Shown here: positions 1 to 6,014 of the stretch, piece after piece
Numbering within the stretch: the stretch's first letter is position 1
Layout: each line of letters opens with the position of its first letter
DNA from: JAKJGA01 sp029554345
GTDB taxonomy: Bacteria > Spirochaetota > UBA4802 > JAFGJZ01
DNA length: 35,921 nt
Direction of reading: 5' to 3'
Assembly (NCBI GenBank): GCA_035395685.1
Contig: DAOPBR010000029.1
Coordinates: forward strand, 1-35,921
The notes under the pieces: model-generated
The model's database searches: none
Seen by the model: the letters and a program-made list of their open reading frames with translations, nothing else
What the model was told of the DNA's origin: nothing
Made by a program: the position numbers and the translations under genes

Positions 1-157
1 CGTATGTTTGAAAATCTCTACGGATTTCATAAAACTGTTGGCGGGAATAGCCCATAATTTTGCAGGCTTTGCTTACATTTTCTAATTCTCCGGCAAGTTC
101 GAGCAAATTTAGCTTTCTTCTTGCAGCTTTGGTTTGTACATTGGTGTTGGTGGTCAT
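1..157 (-). CDS. IS481-type transposase, N-terminal part (runs off the window)
   Basis: Reading the minus strand from the ATG at 157 gives a protein beginning MTTNTNVQTKAARRK, followed by LELAGELENVSKACKIMGYS and RQQFYEIRRDFQTY. This is the helix-turn-helix N-terminus typical of IS481-family transposases, in which the HTH binds the element ends and a DDE integrase core follows. Only about 52 residues are inside the window, so the catalytic domain cannot be seen and intactness cannot be judged. The start is supported by GGAG about 10 bases upstream (around 167-170, minus strand). A longer frame in another register over the same DNA is a shadow. The gene reads away from the accessory genes to its right. 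Confidence 0.85.
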   Translation of the reverse strand, partial: MTTNTNVQTKAARRKLNLLELAGELENVSKACKIMGYSRQQFYEIRRDFQTY

Positions 158-204
158 GGTTTTCTCTCCTTAAAATTATTTGTGGTAAAATCATTTTAAA
201 TCTC

Positions 205-259
205 AGAGAAACTTTGACCACCTTTATTTTGAGTGGACTGTCAGGTGAATACTAGCACA
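205..259 (-). mobile_element. Probable outer end of the IS481-type element
   Basis: The leader upstream of the transposase, read on the minus strand, begins at 259 with TGTGCTAGTATTC and passes CACCTGACAGTCCAC before the untranslated leader. IS481-type elements usually begin with TGT and carry a terminal inverted repeat close to the transposase start, so 259 is the inferred outer boundary. The other end and the target duplication lie outside the window, so the exact boundary is inference. Confidence 0.5.
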
Positions 260-261
260 AT

Positions 262-312
262 ACACCAAATTCGCCTTCGGCGAACTTCGCATGGCCGCTT
301 TTGTTGGGTGTA
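262..312. repeat. attC-like imperfect palindrome next to the IS end
   Basis: Outer arms ACACCAA (near 262) and TTGGGTGT (near 304-311) can pair with small bulges. Inside lies an inner hairpin TTCGCC-TTC-GGCGAA at about 270-284. On the plus strand the right side holds GTTGGGT, which fits the GTTRRRY core of integron attC sites. The reverse complement holds ACCCAAC, which fits RYYYAAC. The left core is degenerate. This could be an integron cassette recombination site or simply a terminator-like palindrome. No integrase gene is visible. Confidence 0.35.
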
Positions 313-336
313 ATAACGCAACTCAAAGGATTGATA

Positions 337-966
337 ATGATAAATATTGATTTAAATAAATCTATAAAGATAAATTCTGCTTCTATTTTTTGTAGAATTG
401 AACCGGCAATTGAAGTTAAACTTAAGAAATTCAATCAAGTCTATGAACATGCTCTTTCGGCATTACGTTTTCTAAGGCAAAATAATTCGAATGAATCAAA
501 TCAAATTGAAAGAAATAAAGCATATGAATCATTATATCGTGCCAGTTTATCTGATTTTTGTGGTATGGAAGAATCTCTGAAATTATATATTAAAGATAAT
601 GGCATTAAAAAGCCTATTGTTAAAATAACAGATTCTGGTGATGCTGTACTTTGCATGTTAAAAGAATTGCGAAATTACTTAATTCATATTAAAGAAAAAA
701 AGATAGATTCAATACCTCAAACATATATTTTTGATAATTTTACAATGGCACCAGAACTTAATGGAAAAGAAACCATCGTAAATATTCAAATAATCGATTT
801 AAGATTAGAGGATTTCTTGAAACTTACAAACAGTAAATTTTATTATAGAGATGATATTATTAAAATGATAAGTTACTTTAATGATTTACAAAATTCATGG
901 GGTATATCTGAAATTATCAAATGCGCTGTAAACAAATACTCTCAAATCATTATAGATTCATATTAA
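337..966 (+). CDS. HEPN-like protein, function unknown
   Basis: A 209-residue protein if started at ATG 337, which has AAAGGA just upstream; an earlier in-frame ATG at 301 lies inside the palindrome and is less likely. It is rich in Lys, Asn and Ile, has no signal peptide or membrane segment, and is predicted by eye to be mostly helical. Residues 112-117 read RNYLIH, matching the R-N-x3-H (Rx4H) motif of HEPN ribonuclease domains, which are common in toxin, abortive-infection and CRISPR effector proteins. No nucleotidyltransferase or antitoxin partner is adjacent. The gene is clearly AT-rich and sits beside an IS and three toxin-antitoxin modules, so a defence or toxin role is possible. The HEPN call rests on one motif. 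Confidence 0.5.
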   Translation: MINIDLNKSIKINSASIFCRIEPAIEVKLKKFNQVYEHALSALRFLRQNNSNESNQIERNKAYESLYRASLSDFCGMEESLKLYIKDNGIKKPIVKITDSGDAVLCMLKELRNYLIHIKEKKIDSIPQTYIFDNFTMAPELNGKETIVNIQIIDLRLEDFLKLTNSKFYYRDDIIKMISYFNDLQNSWGISEIIKCAVNKYSQIIIDSY

Positions 967-1360
967 AGTTATTTATGTTACTTCCCCTAACGAATCTGAC
1001 GAATAACTCTTTCTTCAAGCGGTTATTTCGAAATCAGTCGGAAACAGAAATGTCTCTATTGAGCCGGTTCTCAGGAAAGTAAAAAAAGGCAGCGTTATTT
1101 TACCACTATTTTCCCTATATAATGTATATAGCAGAATAATAACCACTGAGTGTTGACCTTTTTCTTTGATCTTAACGTAAAGTAATTCAGTTTTTTTAAA
1201 ACAGAGGATCAATGATTCCGGAATTAGCTGTTGCGATTCCAGGATCGGTTTCATTTAATTTAAAAAGTGTTGTAAACGTAAAATGATTTTCTGTTGATTT
1301 GCCGTATAATTGACCGTTTAAAATGTTTTCCTATGAGTTAAGTGCGAGCTGCAAAAAAAA
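967..1360. other. Intergenic stretch with leader repeat copy A
   Basis: No credible gene is seen in these roughly 400 bases. A minus-strand open frame at 1015-1254 has random-looking composition and no ribosome site. The stretch contains TAACGAATCTG at 988-998, shared with the stretch after the next module. It also holds leader repeat copy A (1073-1156) and a second short shared block TTGACCGTTTAAAAT at 1310-1324. GTTAAGT near 1336 fits the integron GTTRRRY core but is too far from a partner for a normal attC. Confidence 0.5.
1073..1156 (+). repeat. Leader repeat copy A
   Basis: This block matches 2014-2096 at most positions, with the same order of blocks: a GGAAA..TAAAA region, GCGTTATTTT, TAGCAGAATAATA and CTGAGTGTTGAC. 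Copy A contains a perfect inverted repeat CTATATA-ATG-TATATAG at 1114-1130. In copy B this is altered and replaced by TATGTACATA. The two copies lie upstream of two successive toxin-antitoxin modules. Confidence 0.8.
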
Positions 1361-1389
1361 TTGACAAATGTCTTCTTATGTATTACTTT
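1361..1389 (+). promoter_or_regulatory. Promoter of the RHH/RelE-type module
   Basis: TTGACA (1361-1366), a 17-base spacer and TACTTT (1384-1389) lie 25 bases before the antitoxin start. A short inverted repeat GACA-AA-TGTC overlaps the -35 and is a possible operator for antitoxin autorepression. Confidence 0.55.
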
Positions 1390-1414
1390 GTATTCTGTAG
1401 AGGTTGAAGTAATT

Positions 1415-1660
1415 ATGGCAAAAGTTATTACCATGCGGATTGACGAGTCTATTTTGGAGAAGTTTTCTGAATTCGCTAAAATCGAGAATAGATCTCTTTC
1501 GAATTTCATCGAGACTGCCACTCTTAAGTACATTAATGATATAGAATATACTGATGATTTTGAAATAAAAGATATTCTAAATGATAAGGAGCTCGTTTCT
1601 AAACTCAAAAAGGGAAGTAAGGACGCAAAAAATTTGAGAGGGCGCTTTGTCGAAGTATAG
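1415..1660 (+). CDS. Ribbon-helix-helix antitoxin (RelB/CopG-like)
   Basis: An 81-residue protein starting MAKVITMRIDESILEKFSEF. The N-terminal 45 residues have the pattern of a ribbon-helix-helix DNA-binding domain: a short beta strand with VITMRI, then two helices through RSLSNFIETATLKYI. The acidic and lysine-rich C-terminal part would wrap the toxin. ATG 1415 is chosen because it begins the RHH strand and has AGAGG about 10 bases upstream; an upstream TTG extension starts inside the promoter and is not credible. Its last 14 bases overlap the toxin gene, the usual coupled arrangement. Expected role: neutralise the downstream RelE/ParE-like toxin and repress the operon as a toxin-antitoxin complex. 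Confidence 0.85.
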   Translation: MAKVITMRIDESILEKFSEFAKIENRSLSNFIETATLKYINDIEYTDDFEIKDILNDKELVSKLKKGSKDAKNLRGRFVEV

Positions 1661-1925
1661 AATATTTGAAACCGATCAATTCCTTTCCGATATTGAAAGC
1701 CTTCCTAAAAAAAATAAGTTAACAATAACAAATAAAATAAGGGCTTATACCTATAAACAACTCATTGACAATCCATATTACGGCATTAATATTAAGAAAC
1801 TCAAAGATTATAAACCTGAAACATGGCGCTATCGTATCGGCAACTACAGATTGTTTTATGAAATTGATGATGCGGCAAAGATAATCTTCATCATTTCGCT
1901 TGATAGCAGAAAAGATGCATATTAA
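1647..1925 (+). CDS. RelE/ParE-family toxin
   Basis: A 92-residue basic protein starting at TTG 1647, with GAGAGGGCG just upstream inside the antitoxin gene. The sequence has the RelE/ParE fold signature: an early helical hairpin with FLSDIESLPKKNKLTITNKI, then NPYYGINIKKLKDYKPETWR, then the strand block YRIGNYRLFYEIDD and a final strand FIISLDSRKDAY. Members of this superfamily are either ribosome-dependent mRNA interferases or gyrase poisons. The sequence alone does not settle which, although the KLKDY...WRYRIGNYRLFYEI pattern is common in the group annotated RelE/StbE. Paired with the RHH antitoxin upstream; probably co-transcribed from the promoter at 1361. Confidence 0.88.
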   Translation: MSKYRIFETDQFLSDIESLPKKNKLTITNKIRAYTYKQLIDNPYYGINIKKLKDYKPETWRYRIGNYRLFYEIDDAAKIIFIISLDSRKDAY

Positions 1926-2233
1926 TTTTGCGGCCGGCAGATAACGAATCTGTTGTTTTTTTAAAATTGATAATTTGATAAAACCGAGATAAAGAATTTC
2001 TATGTGATTATTTTCCGGAAAATAAAAATGCGGCGTTATTTTGCCGCTATTTTTCCATATATTATGTACATAGCAGAATAATAACTGAGTGTTGACTTTC
2101 CATGCTATTGACCGTTTAAAATATTTGAATAATAGTTATACGACATTCTTGAAACGAAACCTGGTTATAAAATAACTTGCCATTTCGACCATTGCTGATT
2201 AAATTAGGCATACTTTGTAATATGGGCGGATTC
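1926..2233. other. Intergenic stretch with leader repeat copy B
   Basis: No gene is seen. The stretch has TAACGAATCTG at 1942-1952, leader repeat copy B (2014-2096) and TTGACCGTTTAAAAT at 2108-2122. Compared with copy A, the last two blocks are about 12 bases apart here and about 150 apart there, so one copy has gained or lost about 140 bases. TTGACT (2092-2097), 17 bases and TTTAAA could serve as a promoter for the next module. Confidence 0.5.
2014..2096 (+). repeat. Leader repeat copy B
   Basis: Counterpart of 1073-1156, diverged by scattered substitutions and small indels. Its central part contains the perfect palindrome TATGTACATA where copy A has CTATATA-ATG-TATATAG. It lies about 140 bases upstream of the BrnT-like toxin gene. 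Confidence 0.8.
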
Positions 2234-2506
2234 GTGAAAACCTTTAACTGGGATAATGAAAAGAACGAATGGTTGAAGAATTGTCGAAATATTACTTTTG
2301 AAGAAGTAACCTTGTATATTTCTTCGCAGCATTTATTGGATATAGTTGAAAATGAGAATTATAAAGATCAAAAGATTTTTGTAATAGAAATTGAAAACTA
2401 CGTATATTTAGTTCCATTTGTTGAAAATGAGAAAGAAATATTTCTCAAAACAGTTTATCCAAGTAGAAAGGCAACTAAAGTATATTTGGGGAATAAGGAT
2501 GGTTAA
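2234..2506 (+). CDS. BrnT-like toxin of a type II toxin-antitoxin module
   Basis: A 90-residue protein if started at GTG 2234 (preceded by GGCGGA, rather close) or 94 residues from ATG 2222; I favour the GTG because the conserved part begins VKTFNWDNEKNEW. The order FNWD..KN, EEV, LLDIVEN, QKIFVIEIENYVYLVPF and FLKTVYPSRKATKVYLG fits the BrnT-like toxin group (RelE fold ribonucleases), in which the toxin gene comes first. The antitoxin gene follows after two bases. The gene is AT-rich like its neighbours. Subfamily assignment is by pattern only. Confidence 0.7.
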   Translation: MKTFNWDNEKNEWLKNCRNITFEEVTLYISSQHLLDIVENENYKDQKIFVIEIENYVYLVPFVENEKEIFLKTVYPSRKATKVYLGNKDG

Positions 2507-2508
2507 TT

Positions 2509-2781
2509 ATGGCAAAATTAGATAAATTTGAAACTGATATAGAATCTTCTTTTGATAAAGGAGAATGGAAAAGTGTGAAGAATCTTTCGACTGAAAAAAA
2601 GAAATATCAACAAATGGCTAAATTGACTTTAAAAAAAGAAAAAAGAATTAACATTAGAATATCTGAAAAAGATTTAGAAGATATTCAACGAAAAGCTGTT
2701 TTGGAAGGTTTGCCTTATCAGGCATTGATCTCAAGTATAATCCATAAATATAATAACGGATTATTAAGAGAGTCAAGATAG
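2509..2781 (+). CDS. Antitoxin of the BrnT-like module
   Basis: A 90-residue, strongly charged protein. The C-terminal half, RINIRISEKDLEDIQRKA followed by GLPYQALISSIIHKY, is the ribbon-helix-helix DNA-binding region seen in BrnA- and CopG-like antitoxins. The N-terminal half (residues 1-45) is Lys/Glu rich and probably binds the toxin. Placing the DNA-binding domain at the C-terminus and the gene downstream of its toxin is the usual BrnTA layout. The 2-base gap from the toxin stop implies co-translation. The next 177 bases carry an uncharacterised stretch with no long open frame, then the promoter of the third module. Confidence 0.75.
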   Translation: MAKLDKFETDIESSFDKGEWKSVKNLSTEKKKYQQMAKLTLKKEKRINIRISEKDLEDIQRKAVLEGLPYQALISSIIHKYNNGLLRESR

Positions 2782-2912
2782 TTGCAAAAACGACATATAA
2801 CATTACCCATAGGTTTCGCTCCGCCACCATTTCGTTCTATTCGCTCGTTCTAACTACGTAATTCCCGGCGGTACTGCATTGCTGTATCGTATTCCAATAC
2901 TCAAATTAAATA

Positions 2913-2942
2913 TTGACAACATACAATCTTTGTATGTATATT
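2913..2942 (+). promoter_or_regulatory. Promoter with a palindromic operator in its spacer
   Basis: TTGACA (2913-2918) and TATATT (2937-2942) are 18 bases apart. The spacer is filled by a perfect inverted repeat, ACATACAA-TCT-TTGTATGT (2919-2937), whose last base is the first of the -10. A dimeric RHH antitoxin bound here would block RNA polymerase directly. The next gene encodes such a protein, so autorepression of the antitoxin-toxin-beta-lactamase operon is a reasonable inference. Confidence 0.75.
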
Positions 2943-2958
2943 ATTTCGAGAGGTTTAT

Positions 2959-3204
2959 ATGTCTATAAATACTGTCAATATATCTTTCAAAAGTGATTTG
3001 TTGAAGAAAATAGATAAGATTGCAAAAGAAGAATCACGTTCCCGCTCCGAACTTATAAGAGAAGCAGCGAGAATGTATATTGAAAAGAAATATAAATGGA
3101 ATGAACTTTTTTCTCTCGGCAATTCGATTCAGTCTTCCGTGAATATGTCGGAAGAAGATATTGTCCGTGAAGTGAAGTCCGCAAGAAAAATGAGATATAA
3201 ATGA
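2959..3204 (+). CDS. Ribbon-helix-helix antitoxin of the PIN module
   Basis: An 81-residue protein starting MSINTVNISFKSDLLKKIDK. Residues 3-45 form a canonical RHH domain: strand NTVNISF, helix LLKKIDKIAKEE, turn SRSRSEL and helix IREAARMYIEKK. The C-terminal tail (WNELFSLGNSIQ... SEEDIVREVKSAR) is the part that usually masks a PIN toxin's active site. GAGAGG lies 6-10 bases before the ATG. The stop overlaps the toxin start as ATGA. The palindrome in its promoter is a plausible binding site for this protein. Confidence 0.88.
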   Translation: MSINTVNISFKSDLLKKIDKIAKEESRSRSELIREAARMYIEKKYKWNELFSLGNSIQSSVNMSEEDIVREVKSARKMRYK

Positions 3205-3629
3205 TTTCTGCTGTTCTTGATTCTAATATTTTCATTTCGGCCTTTCTTTTCAATGGAAATCAAAGGAGAATTATCAATCATGCAATTGAAGGTGATTTCA
3301 GAATAAATATTTCTCATGAGATTTTATCGGAAATTGATTCTGTTTTGAAACGTCCAAAATTCAAACTTACTTTGAATCAGATTAGTTTATTCTTAAATGA
3401 AATAAGTTCATTGTCAGAAATATGTTACCCTTCAGCTAAAATTATAGATTCATGCAGGGATTCCGGTGATCATATTATTTTAGAATGTGCGGTTGAATCA
3501 AAATCAGATTATATTGTAACCGGAGATAATGATCTTTTAATTTTAAAAAAATATAAAGCTATAACCATAATTAACTCAGATGCGTTTTTATCTATTCTTG
3601 AAGAGCAATCAACACAGGAGCTTATATGA
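3201..3629 (+). CDS. PIN-domain toxin (putative toxin, PIN family)
   Basis: A 142-residue protein with the PIN nuclease layout. It has VLDSNIFISAFLF near the N-terminus (first acidic residue D7), a central acidic residue in ISHEILSEIDSVLKR, and the C-terminal pair DSGDHIILECAVESK and IVTGDNDLLILKKY that completes the metal site. PIN toxins are Mg2+/Mn2+-dependent ribonucleases that cut tRNA, rRNA or mRNA. The spacing matches the TIGR00305/COG1569-type group, which is usually preceded by a short RHH antitoxin as here. ATG overlaps the antitoxin stop. Its own stop overlaps the start of the beta-lactamase gene by 4 bases, which is not usual for this family. Confidence 0.88.
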   Translation: MISAVLDSNIFISAFLFNGNQRRIINHAIEGDFRINISHEILSEIDSVLKRPKFKLTLNQISLFLNEISSLSEICYPSAKIIDSCRDSGDHIILECAVESKSDYIVTGDNDLLILKKYKAITIINSDAFLSILEEQSTQELI

Positions 3630-4519
3630 AAAAAATCTTCTCCTTTATATTTCTTCTCATCGCTTCATTTTCTGTTGCATTCGGGAACGCGGATGATTCT
3701 CTTGAAAATCGGATTAATTCAATTATATCCGGCAAAAAGGCTTTTGTAGGCGTTGCTGTTTCCGGTATCGAAAATAATTTTTCATTCAGCATAAACGGAA
3801 AGAAGAATTTTCCTATGATGAGCGTTTATAAATTTCATATAGCGCTTGCTGTTTTGAATAAATTTGACGGCGGCAGTTTGAAGCTTGATGAAAAAATTCC
3901 GCTTAATAAAAAAGATCTTCATCCCGGAACATGGAGTCCTTTGCGCGACAAGTATCCGAATGGAGGCGTGAGCATTCCGCTTTCGGAAATAATAGAATAT
4001 ACAATCACTCAAAGCGACAATAACGGCTGTGATATTCTGATTTCTTTTGCGGGCGGAACTGAAGCGGTTAAGAAATTCATCGAATCAAAAGGCATAAAAG
4101 ATTTTGACATCAAGGCCACCGAGAACGAATGTCATGAGTCGTGGAATGTTCAGTATTCGAACTGGTCAACGCCGCTTTCTGCGGTAAATCTTCTTAAGAA
4201 ATTTTATGAAAGAAAAATAATTTCGGCTTCATCGACAGATTATCTGATGAATGTAATGATACGCACTTCAACCGGCGATAAAAGAATAAAGGGTCTCATT
4301 CCGTCAAGTGCCGATGTTGCGCATAAGACCGGAACCTCCGGAACTCGAAACGGAATTACACCCGGGACTAATGATGTGGGAATAGTAACACTTCCGAACG
4401 GTAAGCATTTTGCGATTGCAATTTTTGTGTCTGATTCACGTGAGAATAGTATTGTAAATGAAAGAATCATTGCTGAAATTACAAAGGCAGTGTGGGATCA
4501 TTTTATTAAGATGAATTAA
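3626..4519 (+). CDS. Class A beta-lactamase, subclass A2 (PER/CfxA-like)
   Basis: A 297-residue secreted serine beta-lactamase. A signal peptide covers about residues 1-20 (KKIFSFIFLLIASFSVAFG). Catalytic motifs in order are S66-V-Y-K69 (nucleophile and general base), S130-D-N132, the omega-loop E166-N-E-C-H170, and K234-T-G-T-S. His at the position four after the catalytic Glu, instead of Asn, together with the following VQYSNW and the HPGTWSPLRDKYP region, are marks of the PER-like A2 branch. All catalytic residues are present, so activity against penicillins or cephalosporins in the periplasm is expected; spectrum cannot be read from sequence. The start overlaps the PIN toxin stop (ATGA), and no separate promoter or bla regulator is visible, so it should be transcribed with the toxin-antitoxin pair. 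Confidence 0.93.
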   Translation: MKKIFSFIFLLIASFSVAFGNADDSLENRINSIISGKKAFVGVAVSGIENNFSFSINGKKNFPMMSVYKFHIALAVLNKFDGGSLKLDEKIPLNKKDLHPGTWSPLRDKYPNGGVSIPLSEIIEYTITQSDNNGCDILISFAGGTEAVKKFIESKGIKDFDIKATENECHESWNVQYSNWSTPLSAVNLLKKFYERKIISASSTDYLMNVMIRTSTGDKRIKGLIPSSADVAHKTGTSGTRNGITPGTNDVGIVTLPNGKHFAIAIFVSDSRENSIVNERIIAEITKAVWDHFIKMN

Positions 4520-4569
4520 AAATAGTCTGTGCGGTGATAGCTTTTATCTGTTCTTCATAATGATATTAT

Positions 4570-4613
4570 GCGGATGACTTTATTCTTATTAAATATAATC
4601 ATCCGCTTTTTTT
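4570..4613 (+). terminator. Rho-independent terminator after the beta-lactamase gene
   Basis: GCGGATGA (4570-4577) pairs perfectly with TCATCCGC (4599-4606) across a 21-base AT-rich loop and is followed by seven T's (4607-4613). It ends the antitoxin-toxin-beta-lactamase transcript and separates it from the minus-strand lipoprotein gene. Confidence 0.8.
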
Positions 4614-4621
4614 ATGATTAA

Positions 4622-4945
4622 TTAAATGAAGTCATCATCGATCATAATGATATCTTTCTCTGTTCCGTAATAGCTGTAATCAGCTTTTTTTGTACCCATT
4701 TCCGCTTTGATATTGATTTGTGTATCGCCTTCAAGTAAGAGTTCTGCTTCATAAGTATCTCCCGGAAATACTAAGAATGATTCGTAATTCGAGGTGCTTC
4801 CGCCATCGGAATCATCAGATTTGCTGCTTATGACAACAGAAACCACTTCGGTGCAATTATTTGTTATAGTTACGGTTGATAAAGAGACATCATCACATTT
4901 GATAAACATAAAGGACAGAATCAGTAACAGGCAGTATTTTTTCAT
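4622..4945 (-). CDS. Small lipoprotein, paralogue of the 5138-5458 gene
   Basis: A 107-residue protein starting MKKYCLLLILSFMFIKC. The hydrophobic N-terminus ends in a Cys at residue 17, giving a degenerate lipobox (F-I-K-C) followed by acidic residues, so lipidation is likely but not certain. The mature part has TVTITNNCTEVVSVVIS, a stretch with PGDTYEAELLLEGD, and a tail YSYYGTEKDIIMIDDDF. The alternating pattern suggests a small all-beta domain. AGGGGGA lies just upstream of the ATG. It is about 45% like the next gene by eye, with the same motif order. Function unknown. Confidence 0.7.
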   Translation of the reverse strand: MKKYCLLLILSFMFIKCDDVSLSTVTITNNCTEVVSVVISSKSDDSDGGSTSNYESFLVFPGDTYEAELLLEGDTQINIKAEMGTKKADYSYYGTEKDIIMIDDDFI

Positions 4946-5010
4946 AAATCCCCCTAAATATTAAATATACTTTACGTATCATCTATTCTGATTATGTTAC
5001 AGTCAATATT
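4946..5010 (-). promoter_or_regulatory. Upstream region of the first lipoprotein, duplicated
   Basis: On the minus strand the leader contains TTGACTGTAACATAAT (about 4993-5008), a likely -35 region, and AT-rich sequence with GATGATAC farther down. The leader of the neighbouring paralogue carries TTTACTGTAACATGAT at the matching place. The shared core CTGTAACATRAT shows that the promoter region was duplicated with the gene. Confidence 0.55.
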
Positions 5011-5137
5011 AAAATAAATCATGCTAATTGAGAATTGATATATTCGGCTGGAGTTTTGCTTCAAAAATTCAGCGGATGAATTCTTTCGTTGTGAAAATAA
5101 ACCTACGCTATGTTTTCACGGCAAATGTTGTCTATTT

Positions 5138-5458
5138 TCAGAAATCAGCATCAGTCATAATTATTTCATTATCTGTGCCGTAATAGCTGAACATGTTGCT
5201 TCCTGTACTGCTAAAAGCCCAGACTGTTACATAAGTATCTCCGGCAGAATAGATTTCGACACTGTCGGTTTCACCGGGATCCAGGTCTAATGAATCCATA
5301 TGGCTATTTGTTTCGCCTTCCATGTCTGTTGAACTGTAGCTTATGCTGACAGTAATTTCTTCAGTGCAATTGTTTGTTATTGTTAAAGTTGCCGGGAAAA
5401 ATTCTCCGCATTTAGTCAGCATAACAGACATAATAAATAGTAGAAAATATTTTTTCAT
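5138..5458 (-). CDS. Small lipoprotein, paralogue of the 4622-4945 gene
   Basis: A 106-residue protein starting MKKYFLLFIMSVMLTKC, with the putative lipidated Cys at residue 17. The mature part repeats the sister's motif order: TLTITNNCTEEITVSIS, DPGETDSVEIYSAGDTYVTV, FSYYGTDNEIIMTDADF. Cys, Asn-Asn and the YYGT signature are conserved, while the linker (TDMEGETNSHMDS) has diverged. GAGG lies about 8 bases before the ATG. Both copies run in the same direction about 190 bases apart, each with its own related promoter region. The secreted protein at 31001-31417 has a distantly similar arrangement. Function unknown. Confidence 0.7.
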   Translation of the reverse strand: MKKYFLLFIMSVMLTKCGEFFPATLTITNNCTEEITVSISYSSTDMEGETNSHMDSLDLDPGETDSVEIYSAGDTYVTVWAFSSTGSNMFSYYGTDNEIIMTDADF

Positions 5459-5618
5459 ATAAACCTCAACTTGTTCAAAATTCTACGGTATATAAGTGTA
5501 TATTGAATTAATCATGTTACAGTAAATGCAAAAATAATTGAATTCGGAGTGAATCTGCTTGACTGGTTCAAAAATGCTTTTATTCATTATTTCTTGTCTT
5601 TAATAAAAGAGGAATATT

Positions 5619-6014
5619 ATGTCTTACAAAAATCCGGTTCCGACTGTTGATATAATAATCCGCATGAAGGGCGGAATAATTCTGATTGAGAGAAAAAATC
5701 CTCCCTTCGGATGGGCTCTTCCCGGCGGCTTCGTAGATTACGGCGAAAGTCTTGAAGATGCCGCAGTGCGCGAAGCGAAAGAAGAAACTTCGCTCGATGT
5801 AAATATCATCCGTCAGTTTCACTCATATTCTGATCCGTCGCGCGATGAAAGACTACATACTATTACAACTGTTTTTGTTGCGGAGTCGGACGGAAAGCCC
5901 GAGGCTGCAGATGACGCAAAGAATATCGGAATATTTGATCCGTGCGCTCTGCCTGAGAACATGGCTTTTGATCACGCGGATATCATCAGAGATTATATGG
6001 AAGAAAGATTCTGA
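5619..6014 (+). CDS. Nudix hydrolase (ADP-ribose pyrophosphatase-like)
   Basis: A 131-residue cytosolic protein. The Nudix box runs from G37 to residue 59: G-x5-E43-x7-R51-E52-A-K-E55-E56-T-S. The final Gly of the consensus is Ser58. The REAKEE block that binds the metals is intact. PGGFVDYGESLEDAAVREA is the form common in ADP-ribose and 8-oxo-dGTP type family members. The exact substrate cannot be assigned. AGAGGA lies about 7 bases before the ATG. The stop codon directly abuts the stop codon of the converging ankyrin gene, with no base between them. Confidence 0.88.
   Translation: MSYKNPVPTVDIIIRMKGGIILIERKNPPFGWALPGGFVDYGESLEDAAVREAKEETSLDVNIIRQFHSYSDPSRDERLHTITTVFVAESDGKPEAADDAKNIGIFDPCALPENMAFDHADIIRDYMEERF

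Noticed and set aside
1015..1254. 79-codon minus-strand open frame
   Set aside because: It covers leader repeat copy A, has no ribosome site, and its translation looks random.
2782..2912. CRISPR or tandem repeat in the stretch after the BrnT-like module
   Set aside because: No regularly spaced repeats are present; only short, partly complementary fragments.
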